From NCBI GenBank assembly GCA_030145625.1, contig JAQYVF010000045.1:1-38984 (forward strand): DNA of 38,984 bases, written 5' to 3'. The stretch's first letter is position 1; each line of letters starts with the position of its first letter. Made by a program: the position numbers and the translations under genes. The stretch is from Desulfocapsa sp. GTDB taxonomy: Bacteria; Desulfobacterota; Desulfobulbia; Desulfobulbales; Desulfocapsaceae. The notes beneath the pieces were generated by a model, which was not told the DNA's origin, did not search any database, and saw only the letters and a list, made by a program, of their open reading frames with translations. This document shows, in pieces, positions 7,643 through 15,032 of the stretch.

Positions 7643-8048
7643 GTGAAAGAATTAAATAAAGGGTCCCTTGAAAAATTAGAATTTTCGTTCAAAATCGAGG
7701 CATGAGAAAAATTCCACAGCAGGTGCCCTGCAAGAATCACCCTAACTACGGGTACAAGTACCCTTGAGGTACATATATTTGATATTCCGAGGATAAAAAT
7801 TTTCTCATAACGAAGAGTTTGGGCGAAAAGGCAATTTTGCAAGGTGGCCTAAAGTTGTTTTGGTTACTGGGGCATCTTCGGGAATTGGTAAAGCCATTGC
7901 GCAGTTACTTTCTAAAACAAAATTGGCAAGTTTATGGGGTTGCCCGGTGACTGGAGGCGATGGAAGATCGGGCCGCTATCGGGATCAAAATATTGCCATT
8001 TGATTTTCCTGCTGATGCGTCGATTGTTGCCCGATTGGGCTTTTGATT
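7643..8048 (+). pseudogene. Short-chain dehydrogenase/reductase (SDR), disrupted and truncated
   Basis: The frame begins GTG-AAA-GAA-TTA-AAT-AAA at 7643-7660, is split by a 189-bp mobile element, and resumes at 7854 as VVLVTGASSGIGKAIAQLL. This is the NAD(P)-binding T-G-x3-G-x-G motif of SDR enzymes. Removing the element and one 4-bp duplication restores the reading frame exactly. Three further lesions are seen: an extra A in the run at 7914-7917 shifts the frame (the other frame continues as QNWQVYGVAR), a TGA at 7948-7950 replaces what looks like an arginine codon, and the gene stops after DASIVARLGF at about residue 75 where about 250 are expected. The catalytic Y-x3-K half is missing. The GTG start is inferred; its GGGGG-rich ribosome site is unusually close. 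Operator position suggests the gene was once the TetR target. Confidence 0.8.
7661..7849 (+). mobile_element. Fold-back MITE-like element, copy A (189 bp)
   Basis: A non-coding element with ends GGGTCCCTTGAAAAATT (left) and, read inwards from the right, GGCCACCTTGCAAAATT. It is flanked by a 4-bp direct duplication TAAA (7657-7660 and 7850-7853). The arms remain partly complementary for about 50 bp (left CATGAGAAAAATT pairs with AAATTTTCTCATA on the right), so the whole element can fold back on itself. This is the longest of three copies; it carries a central stretch of about 48 bp, including GGGTACAAGTACCC, that copy C lacks. It lies six codons into the SDR pseudogene. Confidence 0.8.
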
Positions 8049-8088
8049 GCATGATGAAAAAAACAGATTTCCAATTTGGCCAGGCAAA

Positions 8089-9276
8089 ATGTTTAAGACG
8101 ATAAAAAGAGGATTGACAATGATGATTTTATTATTGGTGCTGTTGCTCGGTTCGGGACTCTTGTTTGGAGCTTGCGCTCCGCAATTAGGGGCTGCGGGAG
8201 ACGATGACGGAAACCTGCGTTCGATAAACTTTCGCGACGGTAAGTTCCATAACTTGGTGAAAACCAGTGTCAGTACATCAACGAACGAGACCTTCAGGGC
8301 AATGATTGAATACTTTATTGGCAAGCAAAATCGTGAACCGGTAACGTTATTGCCTTCTGTACCTGTTTCGCTTGAGCAAATAGGCAAAAAAAACGATCTC
8401 CGAATTACTTGGTTGGGGCATTCGACTTGTCTCATTGAAATAGATGGACGGGTAATTCTCACCGATCCAATGTTCAGTGAACGTGCTTCTCCATTCTCTT
8501 TTATGGGACCGAAACGTTTTGCATCGGAAATACCGATTCAGGTGGAAGAACTGCCGCAGCTTGATGCAGTATTGATCTCGCATGATCATTACGACCACAT
8601 GGATTATCAGAGTATCCTGGCGTTGAAAGGTAAAGCGAAGCGTTTTTACGTCCCTTTAGGTGTTGCCGGTCACTTGCAGCGCTGGGGTATTCCATTGTTA
8701 CAGATCATTGAACTCGATTGGTGGGAACAAAGAACAAATGATGGACTTTCTTTTACTGCTACCCCGGCCAGGCATTTTTCTGGTCGTGGTTTCATCAGCA
8801 ATAAAACCCTCTGGGCCTCCTGGGTGATTAAGGGCAATCAGCAGCGTGTCTTTTTCAGTGGCGATTCCGGCTATTTCGGAGGTTTTGAAACGATAGGCGA
8901 AAAGTACGGACCTTTTGATGTGACCTTGCTCGAATCAGGTGCTTACAACAAGGCCTGGGCCGATATCCACATGACGCCGGAGCAGACGGTTCAGGCCCAT
9001 CTTGATCTAAAAGGAAAGATGTTACTGCCTATTCACTGGGGTAAATTTAACCTCTCTCTTCATTCCTGGACAGAACCGATTGAGCGACTTTTGGTCGCTG
9101 CAAAAAATCAAGGAGTTTTGGTGGTAACACCGATGCAAGGAGAAAATGTGGTGGCCACTAACCCGCAAACGGTAGAGCGTTGGTGGGGAAAGTCTCTCTA
9201 CAGCAAGCTAACCGCTGAAAATAACAAAACTACGTATACCGAGATCAAGGATGAGGCAACGTCGATTGAGAACTAA
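8089..9276 (+). CDS. MBL-fold metallo-hydrolase, lipoprotein (NAPE-PLD/UlaG-like)
   Basis: About 395 residues. The start at 8089 gives a positively charged n-region (MFKTIKRG), a hydrophobic core and a lipobox-like end LLFGAC with the lipid cysteine at residue 29, so it is probably a membrane-anchored lipoprotein. ATG 8119 has the better ribosome site (AGAGGA) but loses the basic n-region. The metal site is complete: H165-D-H-Y-D-H170, preceded by TWLGHSTCLIEIDGRVILTDPMF. FSGDSGYF and the later LLPIHWGKF histidine follow. This pattern is that of the N-acyl-phosphatidylethanolamine phospholipase D branch; the real substrate is unknown. It lies behind the broken SDR gene and the TetR operator, and was probably the second gene of that operon. 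Confidence 0.88.
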   Translation: MFKTIKRGLTMMILLLVLLLGSGLLFGACAPQLGAAGDDDGNLRSINFRDGKFHNLVKTSVSTSTNETFRAMIEYFIGKQNREPVTLLPSVPVSLEQIGKKNDLRITWLGHSTCLIEIDGRVILTDPMFSERASPFSFMGPKRFASEIPIQVEELPQLDAVLISHDHYDHMDYQSILALKGKAKRFYVPLGVAGHLQRWGIPLLQIIELDWWEQRTNDGLSFTATPARHFSGRGFISNKTLWASWVIKGNQQRVFFSGDSGYFGGFETIGEKYGPFDVTLLESGAYNKAWADIHMTPEQTVQAHLDLKGKMLLPIHWGKFNLSLHSWTEPIERLLVAAKNQGVLVVTPMQGENVVATNPQTVERWWGKSLYSKLTAENNKTTYTEIKDEATSIEN

Positions 9277-9634
9277 AGGCTGAAATCACAAGCCAATGGT
9301 GGATTCTATTCAATGATCCTATAGCTGATATGAAGTAGGATGATAACATGGCTAATGTTCTAGTTGCCAAATTGTCTGTCAAAGACAATGACATCAGACC
9401 TTGAGTTATCCATAAAGGAACTGAAAGGTTTGTTGGAAATGATGCCTTGTTATAGGCCACCTTGCAAAATTGCCTTTTCGCCCAAATTTTTCTCATGCCT
9501 CGATTTTGAACGAAAATTCTAATTTTTCAAGGTACCCTATAGTTACGTATCATATTGAATATTAAAAAAATGGAATTATGAGAGTTAGTTCGACCATAGA
9601 TTTTCAATATATAAAGTAAAAATGGAGAAAAGAA
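9277..9634. other. Intergenic region with mobile element copy B
   Basis: Apart from the element at 9455-9537, no gene was found. The part 9277-9454 has an open stretch on the plus strand (around 9379-9455) without a start or recognisable family. The part 9542-9634 is very AT-rich and probably holds the promoter of the barrel protein at 9635; an ATATTGA/TCAATAT inverted repeat spans it, but no clear -35/-10 pair is seen. Confidence 0.4.
9455..9537 (-). mobile_element. Fold-back MITE-like element, copy B (83 bp, internally deleted)
   Basis: The same element family in inverted orientation, flanked by its own 4-bp duplication TATA (9451-9454 and 9538-9541). Both ends are intact (GGCCACCTTGCAAAATT on the left, and the complement of GGGTACCTTGAAAAATT on the right). 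The centre present in copies A and C is gone: the arms join at GAGAAAAATTTGGGCG. It faces copy A across the MBL gene. Each copy has its own target duplication, which argues for two separate insertions rather than one composite transposon. Confidence 0.8.
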
Positions 9635-10609
9635 ATGAAAATTGTTTTGTCAGGTATATCAACGTTGTTTCTTGGCTGCACCTTGATGATGGCCGGAGCC
9701 TCAGCTGAGGAAATTAATAAGCTGGATGCAAGTGTGGGGCTTGGGATGATAGTTATCAACAGTGGTAATAATCTAAATACCAAGGGGTCCAATGAGTATC
9801 TGACAGATCTTGACTCTGCTGCAGACAAAGAATCGTATGTCATCCCTCTCATTTTGCCTAGTATTACCTATGATGTTGGAGAAACCGGTGGCCTAAAATT
9901 GTACCTAGATACAAAACCACCAATTGATGAAGTTGGTGGTTTTGCAATTAATATTGGCGGAAACTACCTTTATGAAGATATAGGAATCCTGGATGTCAAT
10001 GTGTTTTTTTCTCCCTTTGAAGAGGCATGGGAAAATCCATATGTTGTAGGAGTGTCCCGCACAACCACTTCTACTGCAAAGTATGGAGCAAAAGTGGCCT
10101 TTAATAGGATTTTTGGAACCGGATTGAGGACAAATTTTGTCTACATGAATGACGATGTGGACAGAGATGTGATTGGTGATTTAATTCCAGAGCTTGGGAG
10201 AGATGGAGAAGTTTATGCCTTAAATGTTAATTATAGTTTCTTTCCTTCAAAAAGACTGGAAATACGTCCACGGGCAGGTATCCGCAAAGGATTTTACGAT
10301 GGTGACAGCAACTCTTTTACTAAATACAAGATTGACCTGGAAGCCAGGTACAGAAGAGGGAAGTTGATGATTATACCACGTATCTTTTATAGCAGTAGCG
10401 AGTATGATGAGGTCAACCCAATCTTTAATGAGACCAGGGAAGATGATGGTTATGGTGTCAGTGTGAAGGGAAATTATATTGCCCCATTTAATTGGGAAGA
10501 TTGGTCAGTTCAGGGGCTTATCAATTATAGTATAGGGGAAAGTAACATTACTTTTTATGATACAGAAGGCATAAGTGCCGGTCTATTCATGTCCTATCAC
10601 TGGAACTAG
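9635..10609 (+). CDS. Outer-membrane beta-barrel protein, DUF2860-like
   Basis: 324 residues with a clear signal peptide (KIVLSGISTLFLGCTLMMAG, cleaved after A-S-A). The rest consists of amphipathic beta-strands rich in Y, F, G and N, ending with FMSYHWN, a C-terminal strand suited to outer-membrane insertion by the Bam machinery. The internal pattern PYVVGVSRTTTSTAKYG and YDEVNPIFNETREDDGYG resembles the DUF2860 outer-membrane family, so that assignment is from memory and moderate. A good ribosome site (GGAGAAAAGAA) precedes the start. It stands alone between the mobile element copy B and the Mla operon. Its function is unknown; porin-like or structural roles are possible. Confidence 0.75.
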   Translation: MKIVLSGISTLFLGCTLMMAGASAEEINKLDASVGLGMIVINSGNNLNTKGSNEYLTDLDSAADKESYVIPLILPSITYDVGETGGLKLYLDTKPPIDEVGGFAINIGGNYLYEDIGILDVNVFFSPFEEAWENPYVVGVSRTTTSTAKYGAKVAFNRIFGTGLRTNFVYMNDDVDRDVIGDLIPELGRDGEVYALNVNYSFFPSKRLEIRPRAGIRKGFYDGDSNSFTKYKIDLEARYRRGKLMIIPRIFYSSSEYDEVNPIFNETREDDGYGVSVKGNYIAPFNWEDWSVQGLINYSIGESNITFYDTEGISAGLFMSYHWN

Positions 10610-11360
10610 ATTGACGTGGTTTTTGACAAATTGTTTTTAAGTACATTTTATGTTGAGGTGTCTGTTCTCTATGTGTGTACAGAAGCATACACTGCTTGCG
10701 TAACTTTTCATATTTCTCTTTAACTTGTATTTAGATAACTTAAGTCTTTCAACCCTCCTTGAATCTTGCCAAACAAATGGCACTGTGGTAACCAAGCTAT
10801 CGCTACACACCCCTGGTTTGAGTAATTATGACTTAGATAAGTACTTCAATAAATGTTGGAACTGAACGAACAGGTAGTGTATGTGTAATTAATATGACAG
10901 GTTCAAACAGGGAGCTGGGGGGATATTGTTTTATCCCTTGGTATCCATGCAAGTTTCCAGGAAATTGAATGGAAAAATTCGTCACTGGTAGACCTTTTTC
11001 TTAACCGAATTGATTTTACTGTAAATTTATACTGTTATCAATCCGGCTAAGAATGTGGCGCGTTTTTGTGTTATTATGTCAAGGTTGTCTTGAATTTTGT
11101 GTTTTTTTGTTTGCAACTCTCGCTGAGTTGCTGAAATTTTAAACTCCAGTTAATAAGGCTCTCTTTTTTTGAATCGTCCTCAAACATTGACATTCTATAG
11201 TTCTAATTTTATCATGGAAATTAGTGGCTCTAATTTTTTCTGTTTTTCAGTGGCTAATTGAAAAATTGCTTGGTGAAAGAACGGAGTGCTTGTATGCATA
11301 ATTCCGGATAGCCAGTGGCAACGACAGCCGGATTCCTTATTATAGGTTGGTAAAAAGTAA
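10610..11360. other. Intergenic gap upstream of the Mla operon
   Basis: This AT-rich 751-bp region contains no convincing ORF. Visible structures are a hairpin GCAACTC-TCGCT-GAGTTGC (11113-11131), a GGGATA/TATCCC hairpin around 10920-10936, a GTGTA/TACAC hairpin near 10675-10694, and the Mla promoter at 11187-11215. No T-run terminator for the preceding barrel gene is evident. Confidence 0.5.
11187..11215 (+). promoter_or_regulatory. Sigma70-like promoter of the Mla operon
   Basis: A perfect TTGACA at 11187-11192, a 17-bp spacer, and TATCAT at 11210-11215. Transcription would begin near 11222, leaving an untranslated leader of about 140 bases before mlaE. No operator is recognised next to it. 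Confidence 0.65.
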
Positions 11361-12152
11361 ATGCTACAGAACTCCATAGCAAGACTGGGCAATACAGGCC
11401 TCTATGTGGTCAATGATCTTGGCCGTATGGGGCTTTACCTGTTACAGGCTGTCCGCGGGTGTTTCAGGCGCCCATTTCGTTTTGCTGAATTCCTTCGTCA
11501 ACTGCACTTTATCGGTGTTGGATCACTGGTCGTCATTTTTTTTACTGCTGCCTCCACAGGTATGGTGCTGGGTTTGCAAGGCTATTATTCCCTGCACAAG
11601 TTTGGTGCCGAAGGGATGCTGGGATCAGCTGTTTCACTCACCCTTATCATGGAACTTGGGCCTGTGCTTACCGCTTTGATGGTTGCCGGACGTGCCGGAT
11701 CAGCCATGTGCGCTGAACTTGGCATCATGAGGATCTCTGAACAGATTGATGCCTTGGATTGTATGGCCGTGGACCCTTTCCGTTATTTGATCTCTCCAAA
11801 ATTTCTTGCAGCCCTTATTTCGGTCCCTTTGCTCACCGCACTCTTTGATGTAGTTGGTATTGCCGGAGGATATCTGGCCGGGGTCAAACTGATGGGGGTT
11901 AATCCAGGCAGTTATTATGAAGGGATGCGTACCAGTGTCACCAATCACGATATCTGGATTGGCGTTGTCAAATCCTTTGTCTTTGGTTTGTTGGTCGTCT
12001 GGATTTGTACCGGTCGTGGGTATTTTGTTCATCAGATAAGGGGAGCCGGTTTCGGGGCACAGAGCGTGTCCAGAGTGACGACCCAGGCTGTGGTGCTGTC
12101 GTCGATTTCCGTGCTTATTTTTGATTATCTCCTCACCGCTGTCCTCCTATGA
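11361..12152 (+). CDS. mlaE: Phospholipid ABC transporter permease MlaE
   Basis: Inner-membrane permease of the Mla complex, which moves phospholipids between the inner and outer membranes to keep outer-membrane asymmetry. Its 263 residues match the family. Visible are the amphipathic N-terminal part, the helix region GSLVVIFFTAASTGMVLGLQGYYSL, the signature LGPVLTALMVAGRAGSAMCAELG with M-R-I-S-E-Q-I-D-A-L following (the coupling region), and the C-terminal FDYLLTAVLL. The stop overlaps the start of mlaF (ATGA), so translation is coupled. The ribosome site is weak (AGG about 14 bases upstream). First gene of the operon behind the promoter at 11187. Confidence 0.93.
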   Translation: MLQNSIARLGNTGLYVVNDLGRMGLYLLQAVRGCFRRPFRFAEFLRQLHFIGVGSLVVIFFTAASTGMVLGLQGYYSLHKFGAEGMLGSAVSLTLIMELGPVLTALMVAGRAGSAMCAELGIMRISEQIDALDCMAVDPFRYLISPKFLAALISVPLLTALFDVVGIAGGYLAGVKLMGVNPGSYYEGMRTSVTNHDIWIGVVKSFVFGLLVVWICTGRGYFVHQIRGAGFGAQSVSRVTTQAVVLSSISVLIFDYLLTAVLL

Positions 12153-12934
12153 ACGATATCGCCATAGAGTTTAAAAATGTAGAAAAGTCTTTTATCCGCG
12201 AAGATGGCCAAAAACAGGTCATTCTGGATAAAGTTAATTTTACTATTCCTGCTGGCAAAACTACAGTGATAGCAGGTGGTAGCGGTCAAGGCAAAAGTGT
12301 TACCTTAAAACTGGTGTTGGGATTGATGGAGGCTGACGGTGGTCAGATCTTTGTGGGCGGCAGGGAGAGCACCAGAAGTCGGGGACGTGAACTGGAAGAG
12401 TTGCGGACCCGTTTTGGAGTCCTTTTCCAAGGATCAGCCCTGTTTGATTCCCTGACGGTCTTTGAAAATGTAGCCTTGCCTCTCAGGGAACGTACCAAAA
12501 AGACGGAGAAGGAGATCAGAGATCAGGTGCTTTCCACTCTGGAGCAGTTGGAACTTCTGGGCCATGAAGAAAAATTCCCTGCTCAGCTGAGCGGTGGAAT
12601 GAAAAAACGGGCAGGTTTGGCCCGGGCTCTGCAGCTGAAACCTGAGATCATGCTCTTTGATGAACCAACCACTGGGCTTGATCCGGTAATGACCCAGGAA
12701 ATTTATCATCTTTTTGCCCGGACTCAGAAGCAGATCGGCTATACCTCTATAATTGTCAGTCACGATATTCCCAAAGTATTTAACCTCGCTGATCAGGTTA
12801 TCGTTCTTTATGACGGAGGGATGGATATTTTCACCTCTCCTGAAGCGATTCAGTGGTCACAGAAACCCCATATTAAAGAGTTTGTCAAAACCACTATGGG
12901 GGAAATTTATCAGAGTCACTTGGTGGAACAATGA
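12149..12934 (+). CDS. mlaF: Phospholipid ABC transporter ATP-binding protein MlaF
   Basis: Cytoplasmic ATPase subunit of the Mla transporter, 261 residues. The Walker A loop GGSGQGKS lies at residues 43-50, the Q-loop as FGVLFQGSALFDSLTVFENV, the ABC signature as LSGGMKKRAGLARAL, Walker B as IMLFDEPTTGLDP, and the switch histidine in SIIVSHDI. The order and the DSLTVFENVALPLRE wording are typical of MlaF. It overlaps mlaE and mlaD by four bases each (ATGA). MlaB, the STAS-domain partner found in enterobacteria, is not encoded in this operon. Confidence 0.94.
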   Translation: MNDIAIEFKNVEKSFIREDGQKQVILDKVNFTIPAGKTTVIAGGSGQGKSVTLKLVLGLMEADGGQIFVGGRESTRSRGRELEELRTRFGVLFQGSALFDSLTVFENVALPLRERTKKTEKEIRDQVLSTLEQLELLGHEEKFPAQLSGGMKKRAGLARALQLKPEIMLFDEPTTGLDPVMTQEIYHLFARTQKQIGYTSIIVSHDIPKVFNLADQVIVLYDGGMDIFTSPEAIQWSQKPHIKEFVKTTMGEIYQSHLVEQ

Positions 12935-13380
12935 AAAACAGCAGTATACAATTCTGGGTTGGAATTTTTATGATTGCCGGATTTGTTGCCTTTGGTTATC
13001 TGGCCCTGCAACTGGGTGAGGTTTCGTTTTTGAGCAGCAGTAAAAGCTACACCATTACTGCCCAGTTTGATAATATCTCCGGAATAAAAAAAGGTGCCTC
13101 GGTGCAGATTGCCGGAGTGGTGATAGGGGAAGCCTCCAGGATCTGGCTTGACGATGATGGGGTTGCTAATGTTTTTTTGCTGATAAATAAGGAAGTTCAG
13201 CTGAACGTTGATTCCATGGCCTCGATCAAATCACAGGGGCTGATCGGGGATAAGTATATTCAGTTGAGTTTGGGTGGGGATGAAGAGTTCTTCCAGGAAG
13301 GTGATGTCTTGACCGATACCGAATCGGCAGTGGATCTCGAATCTCTCATCAGTAAGTTTGCTTTTGGCAGTGTGAAATAA
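12931..13380 (+). CDS. mlaD: MlaD/MCE domain lipid-transport protein
   Basis: Periplasmic substrate-binding subunit anchored by one N-terminal helix (QFWVGIFMIAGFVAFGYLAL). A single MCE domain follows: YTITAQFDNISGIKKGASVQIAGVVIGEA and, later, SIKSQGLIGDKYIQLSLGG, the conserved end of the MCE fold. At 149 residues it is a short MlaD; enterobacterial MlaD has about 180, so the C-terminal tail that helps hexamer formation is reduced here. It overlaps mlaF by four bases and is followed by mlaA after 28 bases. Confidence 0.93.
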   Translation: MKNSSIQFWVGIFMIAGFVAFGYLALQLGEVSFLSSSKSYTITAQFDNISGIKKGASVQIAGVVIGEASRIWLDDDGVANVFLLINKEVQLNVDSMASIKSQGLIGDKYIQLSLGGDEEFFQEGDVLTDTESAVDLESLISKFAFGSVK

Positions 13381-13408
13381 TTTTGAGTAGCTCAGGACTC
13401 TTCCTGAT

Positions 13409-14242
13409 ATGTTGATAACCATGAGATACACTATTCTTTTTTTGACGGGAATTTTTCTGTTGGCTTCTCTGGGTTGTGCCCAGCGCCAATCTGCCACCAG
13501 TGTGCCGGACACATCGCTGGAAGCGGCTCAAGGGCAAGATGAAGAGTTTGACCTGCTCAGTGACGATTTTTTTAGTGATGCCCCCTCCTCTGTCCATGAG
13601 CCGGTATATTACGATCCTCTTGAACCCATGAACAGGATCTTTTTCGAATTTAACGATAAACTCTATTATTGGGTGTTGAAACCTGTGAATACGGCATACA
13701 GTGCCGTTGTGCCGGTAGATTTTCGTTATTGTTTCGGTAATTTTTTCACTAACCTGTCTGCCCCTATTCGGCTTTTAAACAATCTGTTGCAAGGGAAATT
13801 CAGTGATGCTGGGATAGTGCTCTCTCGTTTTCTCATTAATTCCACACTCGGTGTGTATGGATTGGGGGATCCGGCTCTTGTGGATTTCGATCTGGAACCA
13901 AAACCCGAAGATTTTGGTCAGACCCTTGGTGCCTGGGGGGTGGGGGAGGGAATCTATCTCTGCTGGCCTATTCTCGGACCGTCTAATGCGCGAGATACCC
14001 TTGGATTTGGTGTGGATGTCTACTCGCATCCTGTGGTCTATTTAAACGATGATCTTCTGGTTAGTGCGGCCTATTATTCCGGGAATAAGGTTAATCTGCT
14101 CTCTCTCAACCCGGAAGCCTACGATGATCTGAAAAAATATTCTTTGGATCCTTATGTCTCCATGCGCCAGGTTTATCTCGATTACAGGAGAAACAAGATT
14201 AAGGATAAAGCCGCAAAACAGAATGTTGTTGATGAACTGTAG
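13409..14242 (+). CDS. mlaA: Outer-membrane lipoprotein MlaA (VacJ)
   Basis: A lipoprotein that removes misplaced phospholipids from the outer leaflet and passes them to MlaC. 277 residues. The signal peptide ends in the lipobox LASLGC. The VacJ core is clear: DPLEPMNRIFFEFNDKLY, then the donut-forming helices with LSAPIRLLNNLLQGKF and RFLINSTLGVYGLGDPA, and DFGQTLGAWGVGEGIYLCWP, all family signatures. ATG 13409 was chosen for an AGGA 11 bases upstream; ATG 13421 is possible. The stop codon is TAG at 14240-14242, and its G is the first base of mobile element copy C; without the element the stop would be TAA. Confidence 0.93.
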   Translation: MLITMRYTILFLTGIFLLASLGCAQRQSATSVPDTSLEAAQGQDEEFDLLSDDFFSDAPSSVHEPVYYDPLEPMNRIFFEFNDKLYYWVLKPVNTAYSAVVPVDFRYCFGNFFTNLSAPIRLLNNLLQGKFSDAGIVLSRFLINSTLGVYGLGDPALVDFDLEPKPEDFGQTLGAWGVGEGIYLCWPILGPSNARDTLGFGVDVYSHPVVYLNDDLLVSAAYYSGNKVNLLSLNPEAYDDLKKYSLDPYVSMRQVYLDYRRNKIKDKAAKQNVVDEL

Positions 14243-14382
14243 GGTACCTTGAAAAATTAGAATTTTTGTTCAAAATCGAGGCATGAGAGAAATTTCACCG
14301 CAGGCATATATTTGATATTCCAAGGATGAAATTTTTTTCATAACGAAGAGTTTGGGCGAAAAGGCAATTTTGCAAGGTGGCC
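14242..14382 (+). mobile_element. Fold-back MITE-like element, copy C (141 bp) in the Mla operon
   Basis: The element runs from GGGTACCTTGAAAAATT to the complement of GGCCACCTTGCAAAATT, flanked by a 4-bp duplication TGTA (14238-14241 and 14383-14386). It lacks the central ~48 bp of copy A but has both complementary arms. It entered the gap between mlaA and mlaC, which would have been 27 bases. Excision would leave mlaA with a TAA stop at the same codon. On the transcript it would form a long hairpin between two operon genes. Confidence 0.82.
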
Positions 14383-14414
14383 TGTAATTTAATTCTAGCA
14401 ATGAGGTTTACGCG

Positions 14415-15032
14415 ATGACCGCCAAGCGTCTCTTTTATATTACCCTCTGTTTCTGCTTCTTCAGTGGATTGTCCACTGCTCTGGCTTCACTGGGACCCAC
14501 CGAAGAGCTGAAGCCTACGCTTAATAAGATTATTGATATCCTTGCTGATTCTGATCTTTCAGGAAATCAGCACAAAGAGGAAAGACGGGAGAAAATCATG
14601 ACCATTGCCATTCAGGGATTTGATTTCCTAGAGATGGCAAAACTTGTATTAGGCAGGACCTGGAATCGTATTGATCAACAGCAGAAGGCCCATTTTGAGC
14701 AACTGTTTACCAAACTGCTTGAAAACACGTATATTGGGAAACTTGAAAGTTATTCAGGTCAGGAAGTCAAATTCCAGGATGAACGAATAAAGGGGAATAG
14801 GGCTAAAGTCTCCACCATCGTAGATAATAATGGAATGGCTATTCCTGTCAATTATGTCATGCTACAGAAAGCATCCAGCTGGAAGGTTTACGATATTAAT
14901 ATAGAAGGAGTGAGTCTGGTTCGTAATTTTAGGGAGCAGTTTAAATCAATCCTCAGAAAAGAAAAATTTGATGGTCTGGTTAAAGTACTGGAAGAGAAGA
15001 ATGCAAGTTTTTTGACAGAGGAAAGCAAGTAG
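14415..15032 (+). CDS. mlaC: Periplasmic phospholipid-binding protein MlaC
   Basis: A soluble periplasmic shuttle carrying phospholipids between MlaA and the inner-membrane Mla complex. 205 residues, with a signal peptide (ITLCFCFFSGLSTALA). The Ttg2 fold is visible: ILADSDLS then EERREKIMTIAIQGFDFLEMAKLVLGRTW, YIGKLESYSGQEVKF, and the end SWKVYDINIEGVSLVRNFREQF, which is strongly conserved in MlaC. GAGG lies eight bases before the start. It sits 28 bases after the inserted mobile element, and its stop overlaps the next start by one base (TAGTG). Confidence 0.92.
   Translation: MTAKRLFYITLCFCFFSGLSTALASLGPTEELKPTLNKIIDILADSDLSGNQHKEERREKIMTIAIQGFDFLEMAKLVLGRTWNRIDQQQKAHFEQLFTKLLENTYIGKLESYSGQEVKFQDERIKGNRAKVSTIVDNNGMAIPVNYVMLQKASSWKVYDINIEGVSLVRNFREQFKSILRKEKFDGLVKVLEEKNASFLTEESK

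Noticed and set aside
8029-8044. GCCC-GATT-GGGC hairpin followed by TTTT at the end of the SDR remnant
   Set aside because: Four-pair stem and four T only, within formerly coding DNA; too weak for a terminator call.
7657-9541. Composite transposon made of copies A and B carrying the MBL gene
   Set aside because: Each copy has its own complete 4-bp duplication (TAAA and TATA) and the outer flanks do not match, so independent insertions explain the data better.
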